Of a DNA stretch of 64,000 nt, positions 25,242 to 34,148 are shown in pieces. Position numbers and translations under genes: made by a program. The first letter of the stretch is position 1. Every line of letters starts with the position of its first letter. This DNA is from UBA6663 sp044226485. Its GTDB lineage: Bacteria > Chloroflexota > Anaerolineae > Anaerolineales > UBA6663. The stretch spans positions 62,001-126,000 of the forward strand of contig JBGAGY010000008.1 of assembly GCA_044226485.1 (NCBI GenBank), given 5' to 3'. The notes under the pieces were generated by a model, which did not search any database, was not told the DNA's origin, and saw only the letters and a list, made by a program, of their open reading frames with translations.

Positions 25242-27805
25242 GGCGCGCGCGTCAGTACGCCGCGGCTCTGCGCGCCGTCGTCCTCTGCGCGTTACTGACA
25301 GGCTGCGCCGCCCCCCCAGGCGCCACACCTACCGCCCTCGTCACGGCGCCGGTTGTCACGCCCAGCCAGGCAACGCCCGAGGCGGTTGACCCCACGCCGA
25401 CGCAGCTCAGACCGACCTCTGTCGCCACACCCGTGCGCACTCCGCCGGCGATCGAACGCCCGCTGCGCGCTGGGCTGGTCAACCTCGCCCATCTTCAGCG
25501 GCTCACCGAAGTGCGCGAATGGGGCGGGGTGCCGGTAGCGCTCGTGCATATCTACTCCGAGGCTCCGGACTACGGCTGGGTCGACGCCTCGGGCGAAGGC
25601 ATCGCGGCCGTCGACGACGTCGCGCGCGCGGCCCTCGTCTACCTCGAGTTCTACGAGCGCACCCGCGAGCAAGAGGCGCTCGACCTCGCCCGCGCTTCGC
25701 TCAACTTCGTGCTCGCTTTGCAGGCCGACGACGGCGAATACTACAACTTCGTCCGCGACCTTGACGGCGCGATCAACCAGAACGGTGGCACGAGCCTCAA
25801 GTCATGGGGCTGGTGGGCCGCCCGCGGCCAATGGGCGCTGGCTGTTGGGATTCGCGTCTTCCGCGAAGCCGATCCAGCCTACGCGGCCGAGCTTCAGGCC
25901 GCCTATCTCAAAGGCGAAGGTGCGCTCCGAGGCGAGATCGGCACGGTCGGCCAGTTCGACAGCCTTCACGGCGTCGACGTGCCGGCCTGGCTGATCGGCA
26001 ACGGCTCGGATGTGTCGTCGCTGGCCATGCTCGGCCTGGCCGAGTACTACGTCGTCGAACCGAACGACGCCACGGCCGAACTGCTGACGGCACTCGGCGA
26101 CGGCGTTGCCGCCTATCAACTGGGCGGCCCGGGCGAGTATCCCTACGGCGCGCACCCGTCCGCCACGAACACGACGGCCCTCTGGCATGCCTGGGGCAGC
26201 CATCAGGTGCATGCCCTGGCCCTGGCCGGCCGGCTGCTCGACCGGCCCGAGTGGATCGACTCCGCCCGGCGCGCCGCCGATGGATGGTTCACGCAGCTGC
26301 TGGCTACCGATCAACTGATCAATCAGATGGCGCCCCTGCCGCAGCGTGGCGGCCAGATCGCCTACGGCGCGCAGATCATGACGGCCGGCTTCATGGCGCT
26401 CTATGACGCGACGGGCGACGAGGCCTATGCTCGCGACGCCGGCATCGCGGCCTCCTGGCTGTTCGGCAACAACATGGCCGGCGTGCCGATGTACGATCCA
26501 GAGACCGGGCGTTGCTTCGACGGCATCGACGGCCCGAGCCCGCAGCGCATCAACCGCAACGCCGGCGCCGAGTCGACCATTGAGGCGCTCTATGCGCTGC
26601 TCCGGATCGTTGATAACCCTGTGGCGAACAAAGCCCTGACGTATCGGTCAGTTCCCATCGCGACGTCTGTGATCGCCGAGGTCGAGGCGGGCGAGACGCT
26701 GTCCGGCACGCCGGCTTACATCACCCGCGATTGGACGGGCGAGGCGGCGGTGTCGGGCGGCCACGCCTACGATCTGGATGAAGGGGATCGTGTCGCCCTG
26801 ACCGTCAATATCCCGAAGGCCGGCGACTACCTGATCTACGCGTCGCACCTTCGGCGCGCCGTCGTCGAGGGCGAAGAGTCGCTGGAGGCGATCCATGCGC
26901 CAGGCGCCGTCGCTATCGATGGCACACTCGACGAGTGGGATGCTGCGCCGCCGCTGTCCGTCGACACGCCCGATCAGGTGCTGCGCGGTGGGGCGAACTG
27001 GCCGGGCCCCGAGCAAGGGAGCTTCAACGTCCGGTGGATGTGGGACGATCGGAACCTCTACATCGCCGCGCAGGTGCAGGACGACGAACATGAGCAGAAC
27101 GGCGTCGGCCCTGCGGTATCGCGCGGGGACGCGCTCTGGCTGTACTTCGACACCCAGGCGAGTCGACGGCGCGTGGATGTCAAGCTGACCCTGGCCCAGA
27201 CGCCCGACGGCCCTCAGATCTGGAGCTGGACGTCATCGGCTTTCCTCCTCAATGCGGAACTGGCCTGGCGGGAGGCCGAGGGCGGGTACACTTATGAGGC
27301 GGCGTTGCCATGGGAGAGCCTAAGCCGCGTCGACGCCGAGCCGGGCCGGATGCTGGCGTTCGAGGCGGGCATGGCGTTCAACAACGCCTTCATCGACTGG
27401 ACCGGTCGCGATCCGGATGTGGCCAGCAATCTGGCCCCCATTCGCCTGGTCGAGGCGCTTTCGGCGACACAGCCGCCGGGCGCCACGCCGCAGGCCTCGA
27501 CCGGAGGCGTGGCGTTCTCAGCGACTCTGGACGGCTCGGATGCCGTGGTCGTGTCGCAATCGACGTCGCCGGATCGCGATTACCTGTGGCTCGATAACGT
27601 GTTCCCGGGCCCGGTGCCGCTCACGGCCGGGCAACATCGCGTCGAGCTGGCTTACGCGGGCCAGCAGCCCGATGGCGTTGCCGAGATCGATGCGCTGGCC
27701 TTTGTGCCCGCCATCGCATGCCGTGACTTCCAGAAACCAGAAGGCGGCGTCTTGAGGTTGTGTTACGACATGCAAACGGGACAGGCTACATGGCAAGATC
27801 GTTGA
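25238..27805 (+). CDS. Lipoprotein glycoside hydrolase-like (alpha/alpha) barrel with CBM9-like domain
   Basis: An 855-residue surface lipoprotein: lipobox LTGC with Cys23, then a Thr/Pro linker. Residues about 75-465 form an all-helical (alpha/alpha) barrel, with YGWVDASGEGIAAVDDVARAAL, GGTSLKSWGWWAARGQWAL and NRNAGAESTIEALYALL, the last seen in several uncharacterised glycosidase families. Residues about 545-750 look like a family 9 carbohydrate-binding module (IDGTLDEWDAAPPLS, FNVRWMWDDRNLYIAAQVQD, YEAALPWESL). A beta domain ends the protein. It begins inside the permease stop region and probably feeds the co-encoded importer by cutting polysaccharide at the cell surface. Its GH family is not certain. 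Confidence 0.75.
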   Translation: MRRARQYAAALRAVVLCALLTGCAAPPGATPTALVTAPVVTPSQATPEAVDPTPTQLRPTSVATPVRTPPAIERPLRAGLVNLAHLQRLTEVREWGGVPVALVHIYSEAPDYGWVDASGEGIAAVDDVARAALVYLEFYERTREQEALDLARASLNFVLALQADDGEYYNFVRDLDGAINQNGGTSLKSWGWWAARGQWALAVGIRVFREADPAYAAELQAAYLKGEGALRGEIGTVGQFDSLHGVDVPAWLIGNGSDVSSLAMLGLAEYYVVEPNDATAELLTALGDGVAAYQLGGPGEYPYGAHPSATNTTALWHAWGSHQVHALALAGRLLDRPEWIDSARRAADGWFTQLLATDQLINQMAPLPQRGGQIAYGAQIMTAGFMALYDATGDEAYARDAGIAASWLFGNNMAGVPMYDPETGRCFDGIDGPSPQRINRNAGAESTIEALYALLRIVDNPVANKALTYRSVPIATSVIAEVEAGETLSGTPAYITRDWTGEAAVSGGHAYDLDEGDRVALTVNIPKAGDYLIYASHLRRAVVEGEESLEAIHAPGAVAIDGTLDEWDAAPPLSVDTPDQVLRGGANWPGPEQGSFNVRWMWDDRNLYIAAQVQDDEHEQNGVGPAVSRGDALWLYFDTQASRRRVDVKLTLAQTPDGPQIWSWTSSAFLLNAELAWREAEGGYTYEAALPWESLSRVDAEPGRMLAFEAGMAFNNAFIDWTGRDPDVASNLAPIRLVEALSATQPPGATPQASTGGVAFSATLDGSDAVVVSQSTSPDRDYLWLDNVFPGPVPLTAGQHRVELAYAGQQPDGVAEIDALAFVPAIACRDFQKPEGGVLRLCYDMQTGQATWQDR

Positions 27806-28473
27806 TTTCGCACATGCCGTTGTCGGTGCAGGTGCTGGTGAACGCGCTGGGCACCTGGTGGGACGACTGGGTGAACCAGACCGTCATCAACCTGGTCTGG
27901 GCCGTGTGCCAGGCGACGATCGTGCTCGGCCCGCCGGCGACGTTCGGCATGGCCTACGTCGCCAACCGGCTTATCCACGGCGAGGCGACAGGCCTTGGCG
28001 GCTGGTGGCAGGGCCTGCGTCGCTATTTGCTGGTCAGCTGGCTTTGGGGCCTTGCCAACCTCGTCGTGGCGGTCGTGCTCTACGCCAACCTCGTCATGTA
28101 CGGGAGCTTCGAAGGGTTCTGGGGGCCCATTCTCCAGGGCGTCGTGCTGAGCGTGGTCGCGTTGTGGGCCGTCGTCCAGCTCTACGCCGTGCCTTTCCTG
28201 ATGGAACAGACCGAGCCGAAGCTCCTCCAGGCCTGGCGCAACGGCCTGTTTACGCTGCTGGCTGCGCCCGGCTACAGCCTCGTGTTGATCGTCGCTGTGG
28301 TCCTGATCCTGGCGCTCAGCGCCTTCACCCTGGCGCCGCTGATCCTGGGCGGGCCGTGCCTGATCCTGGTGATCGGCAACCAGGCCGTTATCGAGCGCCT
28401 TGAGCATTTCGGCGTGCGCGAACGCGAATCCGCGGTCGGCGAGACCTCCAACCCTGACTCGCAGACCACCTAG
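27790..28473 (+). CDS. YesL/DUF624-like membrane protein
   Basis: A 227-residue protein with five or six hydrophobic helices, among them TVINLVWAVCQATIVLGPPATFGMAYVANRL, which is the typical opening of YesL (DUF624) proteins. These are often encoded beside family 1 sugar ABC importers, as here, and are of unknown biochemical role. ATG 27790 overlaps the end of the lipoprotein gene by 16 bp. The Ser/Thr-rich cytoplasmic tail after residue 205 is not conserved in style. Confidence 0.82.
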   Translation: MARSLISHMPLSVQVLVNALGTWWDDWVNQTVINLVWAVCQATIVLGPPATFGMAYVANRLIHGEATGLGGWWQGLRRYLLVSWLWGLANLVVAVVLYANLVMYGSFEGFWGPILQGVVLSVVALWAVVQLYAVPFLMEQTEPKLLQAWRNGLFTLLAAPGYSLVLIVAVVLILALSAFTLAPLILGGPCLILVIGNQAVIERLEHFGVRERESAVGETSNPDSQTT

Positions 28474-28488
28474 CGATCGGAGCCGCCC

Positions 28489-28911
28489 ATGACGCTGCCC
28501 GTACCTGACCTCAACCGGTTGGCCGGCGATTACCAGGGCAGTGGCCGGTGGATCGACATCGCTGGCGACACGAAGCCGTATCTCGTCCGCCAGTCCATCG
28601 CCATCGATGGTGACGATCTCGTCGTCGAATACACTCATGACTTCCACGAAGAAGGCACAGTGACCTCAGGTTCCTTCGTCTTCCGACGACAGGGCCGGTC
28701 GCTGTTCGAGGTTCGCATGAAGGACGCACCGGTTGGCAATGGCTACGTGTTCGGCTCGTACCTTCACTTTCACCTCAAGGTGAGCGGGCTCTTCGTCCAG
28801 ACAAGCTACGACGTCACGCCGATCGGCTTGGCAGTGAAGGGCTCGAGCACGTCGAACAGCCAGGGACGCTACGTCGCCTGGCATGAGGCCTTGGTCCGTC
28901 AATCAAACTGA
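28489..28911 (+). CDS. Hypothetical protein, possible lipocalin-like beta-barrel
   Basis: A 140-residue protein I do not recognise with confidence. Alternating strands with YQGSGRWIDIAGDTKPYLVRQSI, FEVRMKDAPVGNGYVFGSYLHFHLKVSGLFVQTSYD suggest a small antiparallel beta-barrel such as the heme- or fatty-acid-binding-like THAP4/DUF1579 group. There is no signal peptide or membrane helix. The start has a CGGAG site 6 bp upstream. It follows the YesL-like gene by 15 bp, so it may belong to the transport operon. Confidence 0.65.
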   Translation: MTLPVPDLNRLAGDYQGSGRWIDIAGDTKPYLVRQSIAIDGDDLVVEYTHDFHEEGTVTSGSFVFRRQGRSLFEVRMKDAPVGNGYVFGSYLHFHLKVSGLFVQTSYDVTPIGLAVKGSSTSNSQGRYVAWHEALVRQSN

Positions 28912-29040
28912 CGTTCCGAGTCGCTCTGTCCGTTCGTCATCTACTCCTCCTGATGATCCTCCTCTGGTCAGGCGCCGTCATCTGCAGCACAATCAACGGG
29001 CGCGCAGCGAGCATCGAACCCTTAAGTTGCGGCACAGCCC

Positions 29041-29787
29041 ATGACGAAAGCCGACGAGTATCGAAAGAGCCTGAGTGCCCTGACGGATTGGGAGCCGTTT
29101 CTGCTTGAGGAATCCGGTCTGCCCGGGCCGCGGGCCAACCTTGAATTGATGCAGGCCGTCGCCGATGAGGGCGGGCTGGCGCTGTTCCGCCGTTACGCTT
29201 CGTTGTCGCCGGAGCAAGCACCGACCAACTCCCCCGCGGTCTTCCTGGTCTGTTGCGGCGTGGTGGGCCTGGGGCGGCTGCTGGCAGACGGCGACGACCG
29301 CCAGTGGAAGCCGTTGCGCAAGCACGCCAACGATCCGCGCTGGAGGGTGCGCGAAGCCGTCGTCCTCGGTCTACAGCGGCTCGGGGATGTCGACATGAAG
29401 CGCCTGCTTGCCCCGATGGTCGAGTGGGGCGGTGGAAACTGGCTCGAGCAACGCGCGGCGGTGGCCGTGTTGTGCGAACCGCGTCTGCTCAAGGTCGCGG
29501 CCTCGGCCAGGGCGACCTTGCGTCTGCTCGATGACGTCACCACCGCCGTCGCTGCCGCGAAGGACCGGCGGTGCGATGCATTCGACGTATTGCGCAAGAG
29601 CCTCGGCTACTGTTGGAGCGTGGCCACCGTCGCTTTGCCCGACACCGGCAAGCCGCTGATGGAGAAGTGGCTGGCCTCGACGAACCCTGATGTTCGCTGG
29701 ATCATGCGCGAGAACCTGGCCAAGTCCCGGCTGACTCGCATGGATAAAGCCTGGGTCATACGTTGCAAAACTCAGGCGGCCCTCTGA
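29041..29787 (+). CDS. HEAT/DNA-alkylation-repeat-like protein
   Basis: A 248-residue all-helical protein. Residues about 95-115 (KHANDPRWRVREAVVLGLQRLG) and about 215-235 (STNPDVRWIMRENLAKSRLTR) match HEAT-repeat helices as found in the DNA alkylation repeat superfamily. The full AlkD-type catalytic set is not evident, so a DNA-repair role cannot be claimed; protein binding is equally likely. It stands alone between the transport operon and the TetR gene, with 129 bp of featureless sequence upstream. Confidence 0.68.
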   Translation: MTKADEYRKSLSALTDWEPFLLEESGLPGPRANLELMQAVADEGGLALFRRYASLSPEQAPTNSPAVFLVCCGVVGLGRLLADGDDRQWKPLRKHANDPRWRVREAVVLGLQRLGDVDMKRLLAPMVEWGGGNWLEQRAAVAVLCEPRLLKVAASARATLRLLDDVTTAVAAAKDRRCDAFDVLRKSLGYCWSVATVALPDTGKPLMEKWLASTNPDVRWIMRENLAKSRLTRMDKAWVIRCKTQAAL

Positions 29788-29824
29788 GCGGCCGGCTTGA
29801 TGCCCACGCTGATTGAACCGCCGA

Positions 29825-29853
29825 TTGACGGGGTTCATCCGCCGGGGTACCAT
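29825..29853 (+). promoter_or_regulatory. Promoter of the tetR-mfs-GH3 unit
   Basis: TTGACG at 29825-29830 and TACCAT at 29848-29853 are spaced by 17 bp. The expected transcription start is about 29860, only a few bases before ATG 29864, so the mRNA would be nearly leaderless. The palindrome at 29852-29868 overlaps this start point. Confidence 0.6.
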
Positions 29854-29868
29854 CATGTAACGCATGAT
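29852..29868. promoter_or_regulatory. Probable TetR-type operator
   Basis: ATCATG and CATGAT form a perfect inverted repeat with a 5-bp spacer. It covers the predicted transcription start and the start codon of the TetR gene, the usual place for autorepression. Binding by this TetR protein is inferred from position. Confidence 0.55.
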
Positions 29869-30508
29869 TACACGCGGCGCCACCTCCAAGTCTGAGATCA
29901 AACGCCGGCGCGGGGTGTCGCAGCTGCCCTCGCGCCGACAGAGCATCCTCGACACGTCCGAACGTCTCTTCCTCGAAAAAGGCCTGGAACACACCACCAT
30001 GGCCGACATCGCGCGCGCCGAACGGATCTCGACGGTGACGCTGTATCGCTACTTCCCCAGCCGGGACCCGATCTCATTCGAGATCGCGGCCCGCAAGCTG
30101 CGTGAGATCGCGGCCTCGCCGCGCGTGCGGGTGCGCCGCCTGACCGATGACTCGATCCGTCAGATCGCTCTGGGGCTTATCGATCGATTCTTCGATCTAC
30201 GGGACGCCTACCGCTACATGGGGATGTTCGATCACCTGTACGGCGATCGCTACCCCGACGAAAAACTCGCAGCCTGGTACAAAGACGTCGTCCTATCGCT
30301 GGAATGGGGCGGCATCGCATTGAAAGACACCGGTGCTCCGTCGAAACAAAGGCAACGGGCCGTGGTGCTCTTGAACGTCGTCATCTGTTTCCTCGAGCGC
30401 ATGGCGGCGCGCGGAGACCTGTTGTCTGAGGAGCAGGGAATTCCGTTGGACTCGCAGCTCGACCACTTCAGGCGCATCGTCGCCATCTCTCTCAAACGGT
30501 TTGCGTGA
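29864..30508 (+). CDS. TetR/AcrR-family transcriptional regulator
   Basis: A 214-residue regulator. After a basic N-terminal arm, the HTH occupies residues about 24-68: RQSILDTSERLFLEKGLEHTTMADIARAERISTVTLYRYFPSRD. The remaining helical domain is the ligand-binding and dimer part, with no recognisable ligand class. No ribosome-binding site is visible ahead of ATG 29864, which fits a leaderless transcript from the promoter just upstream. It is followed after a few bases by an MFS transporter and a GH3 glycosidase, so it probably senses a sugar or glycoside and controls all three genes. Confidence 0.9.
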   Translation: MITRGATSKSEIKRRRGVSQLPSRRQSILDTSERLFLEKGLEHTTMADIARAERISTVTLYRYFPSRDPISFEIAARKLREIAASPRVRVRRLTDDSIRQIALGLIDRFFDLRDAYRYMGMFDHLYGDRYPDEKLAAWYKDVVLSLEWGGIALKDTGAPSKQRQRAVVLLNVVICFLERMAARGDLLSEEQGIPLDSQLDHFRRIVAISLKRFA

Positions 30509-30512
30509 CTCT

Positions 30513-31766
30513 ATGACCTCTCTTTCAACCGATCAACCGCGTAACAAGACCGGGCTGCTCATGCTGGCCTATGTGGCTTTTGTGTCGCTGGGCCTGCCGG
30601 CCGGCTTGCTTGGCGTGGCCTGGCCGACGCTGCGATCTGAGTTCGCGTTGCCGCTCGACGCGATCGGCCTGATGTTCATCTCGAACACGGTCGGCTATCT
30701 GTTGTCGTCGCTCTTCATCGCCCGGCTGATCAGCCGGTTTGGGATCGGGCAACTGCTGATCGTCTCGAGCCTCGCGTCCGCCGTGTCGCTGCTGGGCACG
30801 CCGCTGGCCCCGGCCTGGCTCCTCATCATCCTGCTCAGCGCGATCGGCGGTTTCGGCTCGGGCGTCCTGGACGCCGGCCTGAACACCTATCTGGCGGCCG
30901 AGTACAACGAGGGGCAGATGCAGTGGCTGCACGCCAGCTTCGGCGTCGGCGCCACGTTGAGCCCGCTGATCGTCACGCTCAGCCTGTCGATGACATCCTC
31001 CTGGCGCGGGGGATACCTGTTCGTCGGCGCCGTGATGGTCCTCATGGTCATCGCTTTCGCTGTCACGCAGTCAGCCTGGAAACGCTCGACGACGACAGCC
31101 CCTGAACACGCGCAGAACGATGCCGAGCACGGCCTGATGGATTTTCGGACGCCGTTGCGCGAGACCCTGCTGCGCCCGGTGACCTGGATCGGCATCGTCA
31201 TGTTCCTGCTGTATTGCGGCGCTGAGTTCACACTCGGCAGCTGGACGTACACGCTGTTCACCGAGGGCCGCGGCATAGATCCCCAACTCGCCGGGCTGTG
31301 GGCCGGCGGCTTCTGGGGGACTTTCACGATCGGGCGCATCATGGCCGGGCTCTTCGCGCACCGCGTGAAGCTGCATACGCTGATGCTCGGCGCCATGACG
31401 ACGGCGCTGGTCGGCGCGGCTTTGTTCTGGTGGAACCCGCATCCGTGGGTGAGCGTCGGCGGCGTCTTCCTGACCGGCTTCGCCATCGCCCCGATCTTCG
31501 CCAGCCTGATCTCGAGCACCAGCCAGCGCGTCGGCGCGCGCCACGCCGCCAACACCATCGGCATCCAGGTCGCATCGGCCGTGTTGGGCGGCGCCGTGCT
31601 GCCCTCGGTGACCGGCTACCTGGCCCAGCGCGTGTCGCTCGAGGCCGTGCCGGTCATGCTGTTCATCGCGCTGGCCGGCCTGCTGGCTCTGTATGTCGCA
31701 TCGATGGGCGGCCAGAAAACCGTCGCCGATCCCGCGTTGTCATCGCTAACCGACTCGCAATCTTGA
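30513..31766 (+). CDS. MFS transporter, FHS (fucose/glucose permease)-like
   Basis: A 417-residue inner-membrane transporter with 12 predicted helices. The start LLMLAYVAFVSLGLPAGLLGVAWPTLRSEF and the segment GFGSGVLDAGLNTYLAAEYNEGQMQWLHASFGVGATLSPLIV are typical of the FHS/fucose permease branch of the major facilitator superfamily. ATG 30513 is used; a TTG at 30501 would overlap the TetR gene. The neighbours (TetR regulator and GH3 enzyme) suggest proton-linked uptake of a mono- or disaccharide that the GH3 enzyme releases or cleaves. Confidence 0.88.
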   Translation: MTSLSTDQPRNKTGLLMLAYVAFVSLGLPAGLLGVAWPTLRSEFALPLDAIGLMFISNTVGYLLSSLFIARLISRFGIGQLLIVSSLASAVSLLGTPLAPAWLLIILLSAIGGFGSGVLDAGLNTYLAAEYNEGQMQWLHASFGVGATLSPLIVTLSLSMTSSWRGGYLFVGAVMVLMVIAFAVTQSAWKRSTTTAPEHAQNDAEHGLMDFRTPLRETLLRPVTWIGIVMFLLYCGAEFTLGSWTYTLFTEGRGIDPQLAGLWAGGFWGTFTIGRIMAGLFAHRVKLHTLMLGAMTTALVGAALFWWNPHPWVSVGGVFLTGFAIAPIFASLISSTSQRVGARHAANTIGIQVASAVLGGAVLPSVTGYLAQRVSLEAVPVMLFIALAGLLALYVASMGGQKTVADPALSSLTDSQS

Positions 31767-31781
31767 TGAGTGAAGGCGCCC

Positions 31782-33968
31782 ATGACCCAATTACCCACCC
31801 AAGCTGCTGAGGCTTACAAGAATCCGGCGCTGTCCGTCGAGGAGCGGGTGGCCGACCTGCTCGGCCGCATGACGCTCGAAGAGAAGGTCGCCCAGCTGAT
31901 GATGGTCGACGCTCGTAGCGACGATCTGTCGTTTATCAACACGCTGCAGCCGGGGTCGATCCTGCACATCCTGGGCGAGAAGATCGGCCGCGCGATGGAT
32001 CTCGCGGCGCAGAACCGGCTGGGCATCCCACTGCTCGTCGGCGAAGACGGCATCCACGGCCACTCGTTCTGGATGGGCGCCACGATCTTTCCCACCCAGC
32101 TTGCGATGGCCGCCAGCTGGAGCCCCGAGTTGCTCGAGAGGGTCGCGCGCGTGACCGCCGAGGAGATGGTGCCGACCGGCGCGCTGTGGACGTTCTCGCC
32201 CGTGCTCTGCCTGACCCGCGACCTGCGCTGGGGGCGCACCGGCGAAACCTTTGGCGAGGATCCGTACCTGATCGGCGAGTTCGCGTCGGCCATGATCCGC
32301 GGCTACCAGGGCCAGGGCCTCGACGACCCGACGGCCGTGCTGGCCACGGCCAAGCACTACGCCGGCTATTCCGAGACCCAGGGCGGGCGCGACGCCTCCG
32401 AAGCGGACATCTCGCGCCGCAAGCTGCGCAGCTACTTCCTGCCGCCGTTCGAGTGCGCCGTTCGCGCCGGCGCGATGACGTTCATGACCGGCTACCAATC
32501 GATGGAGGGGGTACCCTCGACGGCCAATCGCTGGCTGCTGACCGAGGTGCTCAAGGACGAGTGGGGCTTCAAGGGCGTGCTGGTGACCGACTGGGACAAC
32601 GTCGGCCGGCTGGTGAAAGAGCAGCGCGTCTGCGCCACCTTCGCCGACGCCGCGATCGTCGCGCTCCGGGCCGGCAACGACATCATGATGACGACGCCCG
32701 AGTTCTACGAGGGCGCGCTCGAGGCCGCGCGCAGCGGCCGCCTGGCCGAGAGCGAGATCGACGCGCCCGTCGCGCGCTTCCTGGCCCTCAAGTTCCGCAT
32801 GGGCCTGTTCGAGAACCCGCGCCGGCCGGACCTCGTTCGCGCGGCGGCCGAAATCGCGCGGCCCGACCACGAGGCCGTCAACCTCGAGATCGCGCGCAAG
32901 AGCCTGATCCTGCTCCAGAACAACGGCCTGCTCCCGCTCGACTCTTCGACGCTGAAGTCGATCGCGGTCATCGGCCCGAACGCCGACGAGGCCGTGCAGC
33001 AGCTGGGCGACTGGACGCTTGGCGGCTGGCAATACCCGCCGGAATTCGGCAAGCAACCGCGCGAGAAGACGACCACGGTCCTCGACGGCATCCGCGCCCT
33101 GGCGTCGGCGGGCTGCGTCGTGCGGCATGAAGCCGGCTGCTCGATCGTGGACGACGACCTCTCGGGCCTGCAGGCCGCCGTTGCAGCAGCTGAGGCGTCC
33201 GACGTGATCGTGGCCGTCGTCGGCGATCACCTCGCCTTCATCGGCGAGACCCTGAGCACGGCCACGCTCGAGCTGCAGGGCGGGCAGGCCGCGCTGCTCG
33301 ACGCGCTCGCCAAGACTGGCAAGCCCATGATCGTGGTGCTGGTCAACAGCAAGCCGCTCGTCCTCCCGGTGTCGGCCAAGCGCGCTGCCGCGATCGTCGA
33401 GGCGTTCAACCCGGGCATGAAGGGCGGGCAGGCGGTGGCCGAGGCGATCTTCGGCCAGTTGAACCCGTCGGGCAAGCTGACGATCTCGATCCCGGTCCAC
33501 GTCGGCCAGCAGCCGGTCTTCTACAGCCAGGTGCGCGGCCAGCACGGCAATCGCTACGCGGACCTGACCCAGGAGCCGCTGTTCTCCTTCGGCCACGGCC
33601 TGAGCTTCACACAGTACCGTTATTCGAACCTGCGTCTGTCGACTGCCAGCCTGAAACCCGGCGATGCCGTGTCCGTCAGCGTCGACGTCGCGAACACCGG
33701 CGCACGCGCCGGCGACGAGATCGTGCAGGTCTACGTCTCGGACGTGGTCACAACGGCGACCTGGGTCAACAAGGCGCTCAAGGGCTTCGCGCGCGTGCAC
33801 CTCGAAGCCGGCGAGACGAAGACCGTACAGGTCGAGCTGCCCTGGGAGTCGTTCCAGATCGTCAACGTCGCGGGCGAGCCGGTCGTCGAGCCCGGCGAGT
33901 TCGAAATCCTGGTCGGGCCGTCGTCGCGCGACCGCGATCTGCTGAAGGCGACTTTGCGGGTCGTTTGA
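31782..33968 (+). CDS. GH3-family beta-glycosidase
   Basis: A 728-residue enzyme with the three usual GH3 parts: an N-terminal TIM barrel, an alpha/beta sandwich from about residue 370, and a C-terminal fibronectin III-like domain from about 620. Key motifs are GEDGIHGH, DLRWGRTGETFGEDPYL, the KHYAGYSE substrate motif, and VLVTDWDNV with the catalytic Asp nucleophile. There is no signal peptide, so it works in the cytoplasm on imported beta-glucosides or xylosides. ATG 31782 has GAAGG 5 bp upstream; a GTG at 31770 is the alternative. Confidence 0.93.
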   Translation: MTQLPTQAAEAYKNPALSVEERVADLLGRMTLEEKVAQLMMVDARSDDLSFINTLQPGSILHILGEKIGRAMDLAAQNRLGIPLLVGEDGIHGHSFWMGATIFPTQLAMAASWSPELLERVARVTAEEMVPTGALWTFSPVLCLTRDLRWGRTGETFGEDPYLIGEFASAMIRGYQGQGLDDPTAVLATAKHYAGYSETQGGRDASEADISRRKLRSYFLPPFECAVRAGAMTFMTGYQSMEGVPSTANRWLLTEVLKDEWGFKGVLVTDWDNVGRLVKEQRVCATFADAAIVALRAGNDIMMTTPEFYEGALEAARSGRLAESEIDAPVARFLALKFRMGLFENPRRPDLVRAAAEIARPDHEAVNLEIARKSLILLQNNGLLPLDSSTLKSIAVIGPNADEAVQQLGDWTLGGWQYPPEFGKQPREKTTTVLDGIRALASAGCVVRHEAGCSIVDDDLSGLQAAVAAAEASDVIVAVVGDHLAFIGETLSTATLELQGGQAALLDALAKTGKPMIVVLVNSKPLVLPVSAKRAAAIVEAFNPGMKGGQAVAEAIFGQLNPSGKLTISIPVHVGQQPVFYSQVRGQHGNRYADLTQEPLFSFGHGLSFTQYRYSNLRLSTASLKPGDAVSVSVDVANTGARAGDEIVQVYVSDVVTTATWVNKALKGFARVHLEAGETKTVQVELPWESFQIVNVAGEPVVEPGEFEILVGPSSRDRDLLKATLRVV

Positions 33969-33979
33969 ACGGCGGAAGA

Positions 33980-34020
33980 TGAAGGACGAGGGTTGACAGC
34001 TGGTCAACCCTCGTCCTTCA
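33980..34020. terminator. Hairpin between convergent GH3 and PCYCGC genes
   Basis: A perfect 18-bp stem pairs 33980-33997 with 34003-34020 around a 5-base loop, 11 bp after the GH3 stop. There is no T-tract on either side. It could act as a two-way terminator for the converging genes. Its arms contain GTCAACC and GTCCTTC words also found near the 23244 element. Confidence 0.65.
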
Positions 34021-34148
34021 CCTATCGCCGTTTGACATGTATCGGGCGGCAACGATTGGGCCGCACTGATCCGGCCTGAATCGCGTCAGGTTCTCACAGT
34101 GCCCAGCCCGCTCGGTCCATTGCTGCGGCAACCGCACAGCGTCGGGCC

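Noticed and set aside
31791..34052. A 753-codon open frame on the - strand opposite the GH3 gene
   Set aside because: Shadow of the GH3 gene; the sequence has no domain signature and also reads through the terminal hairpin.
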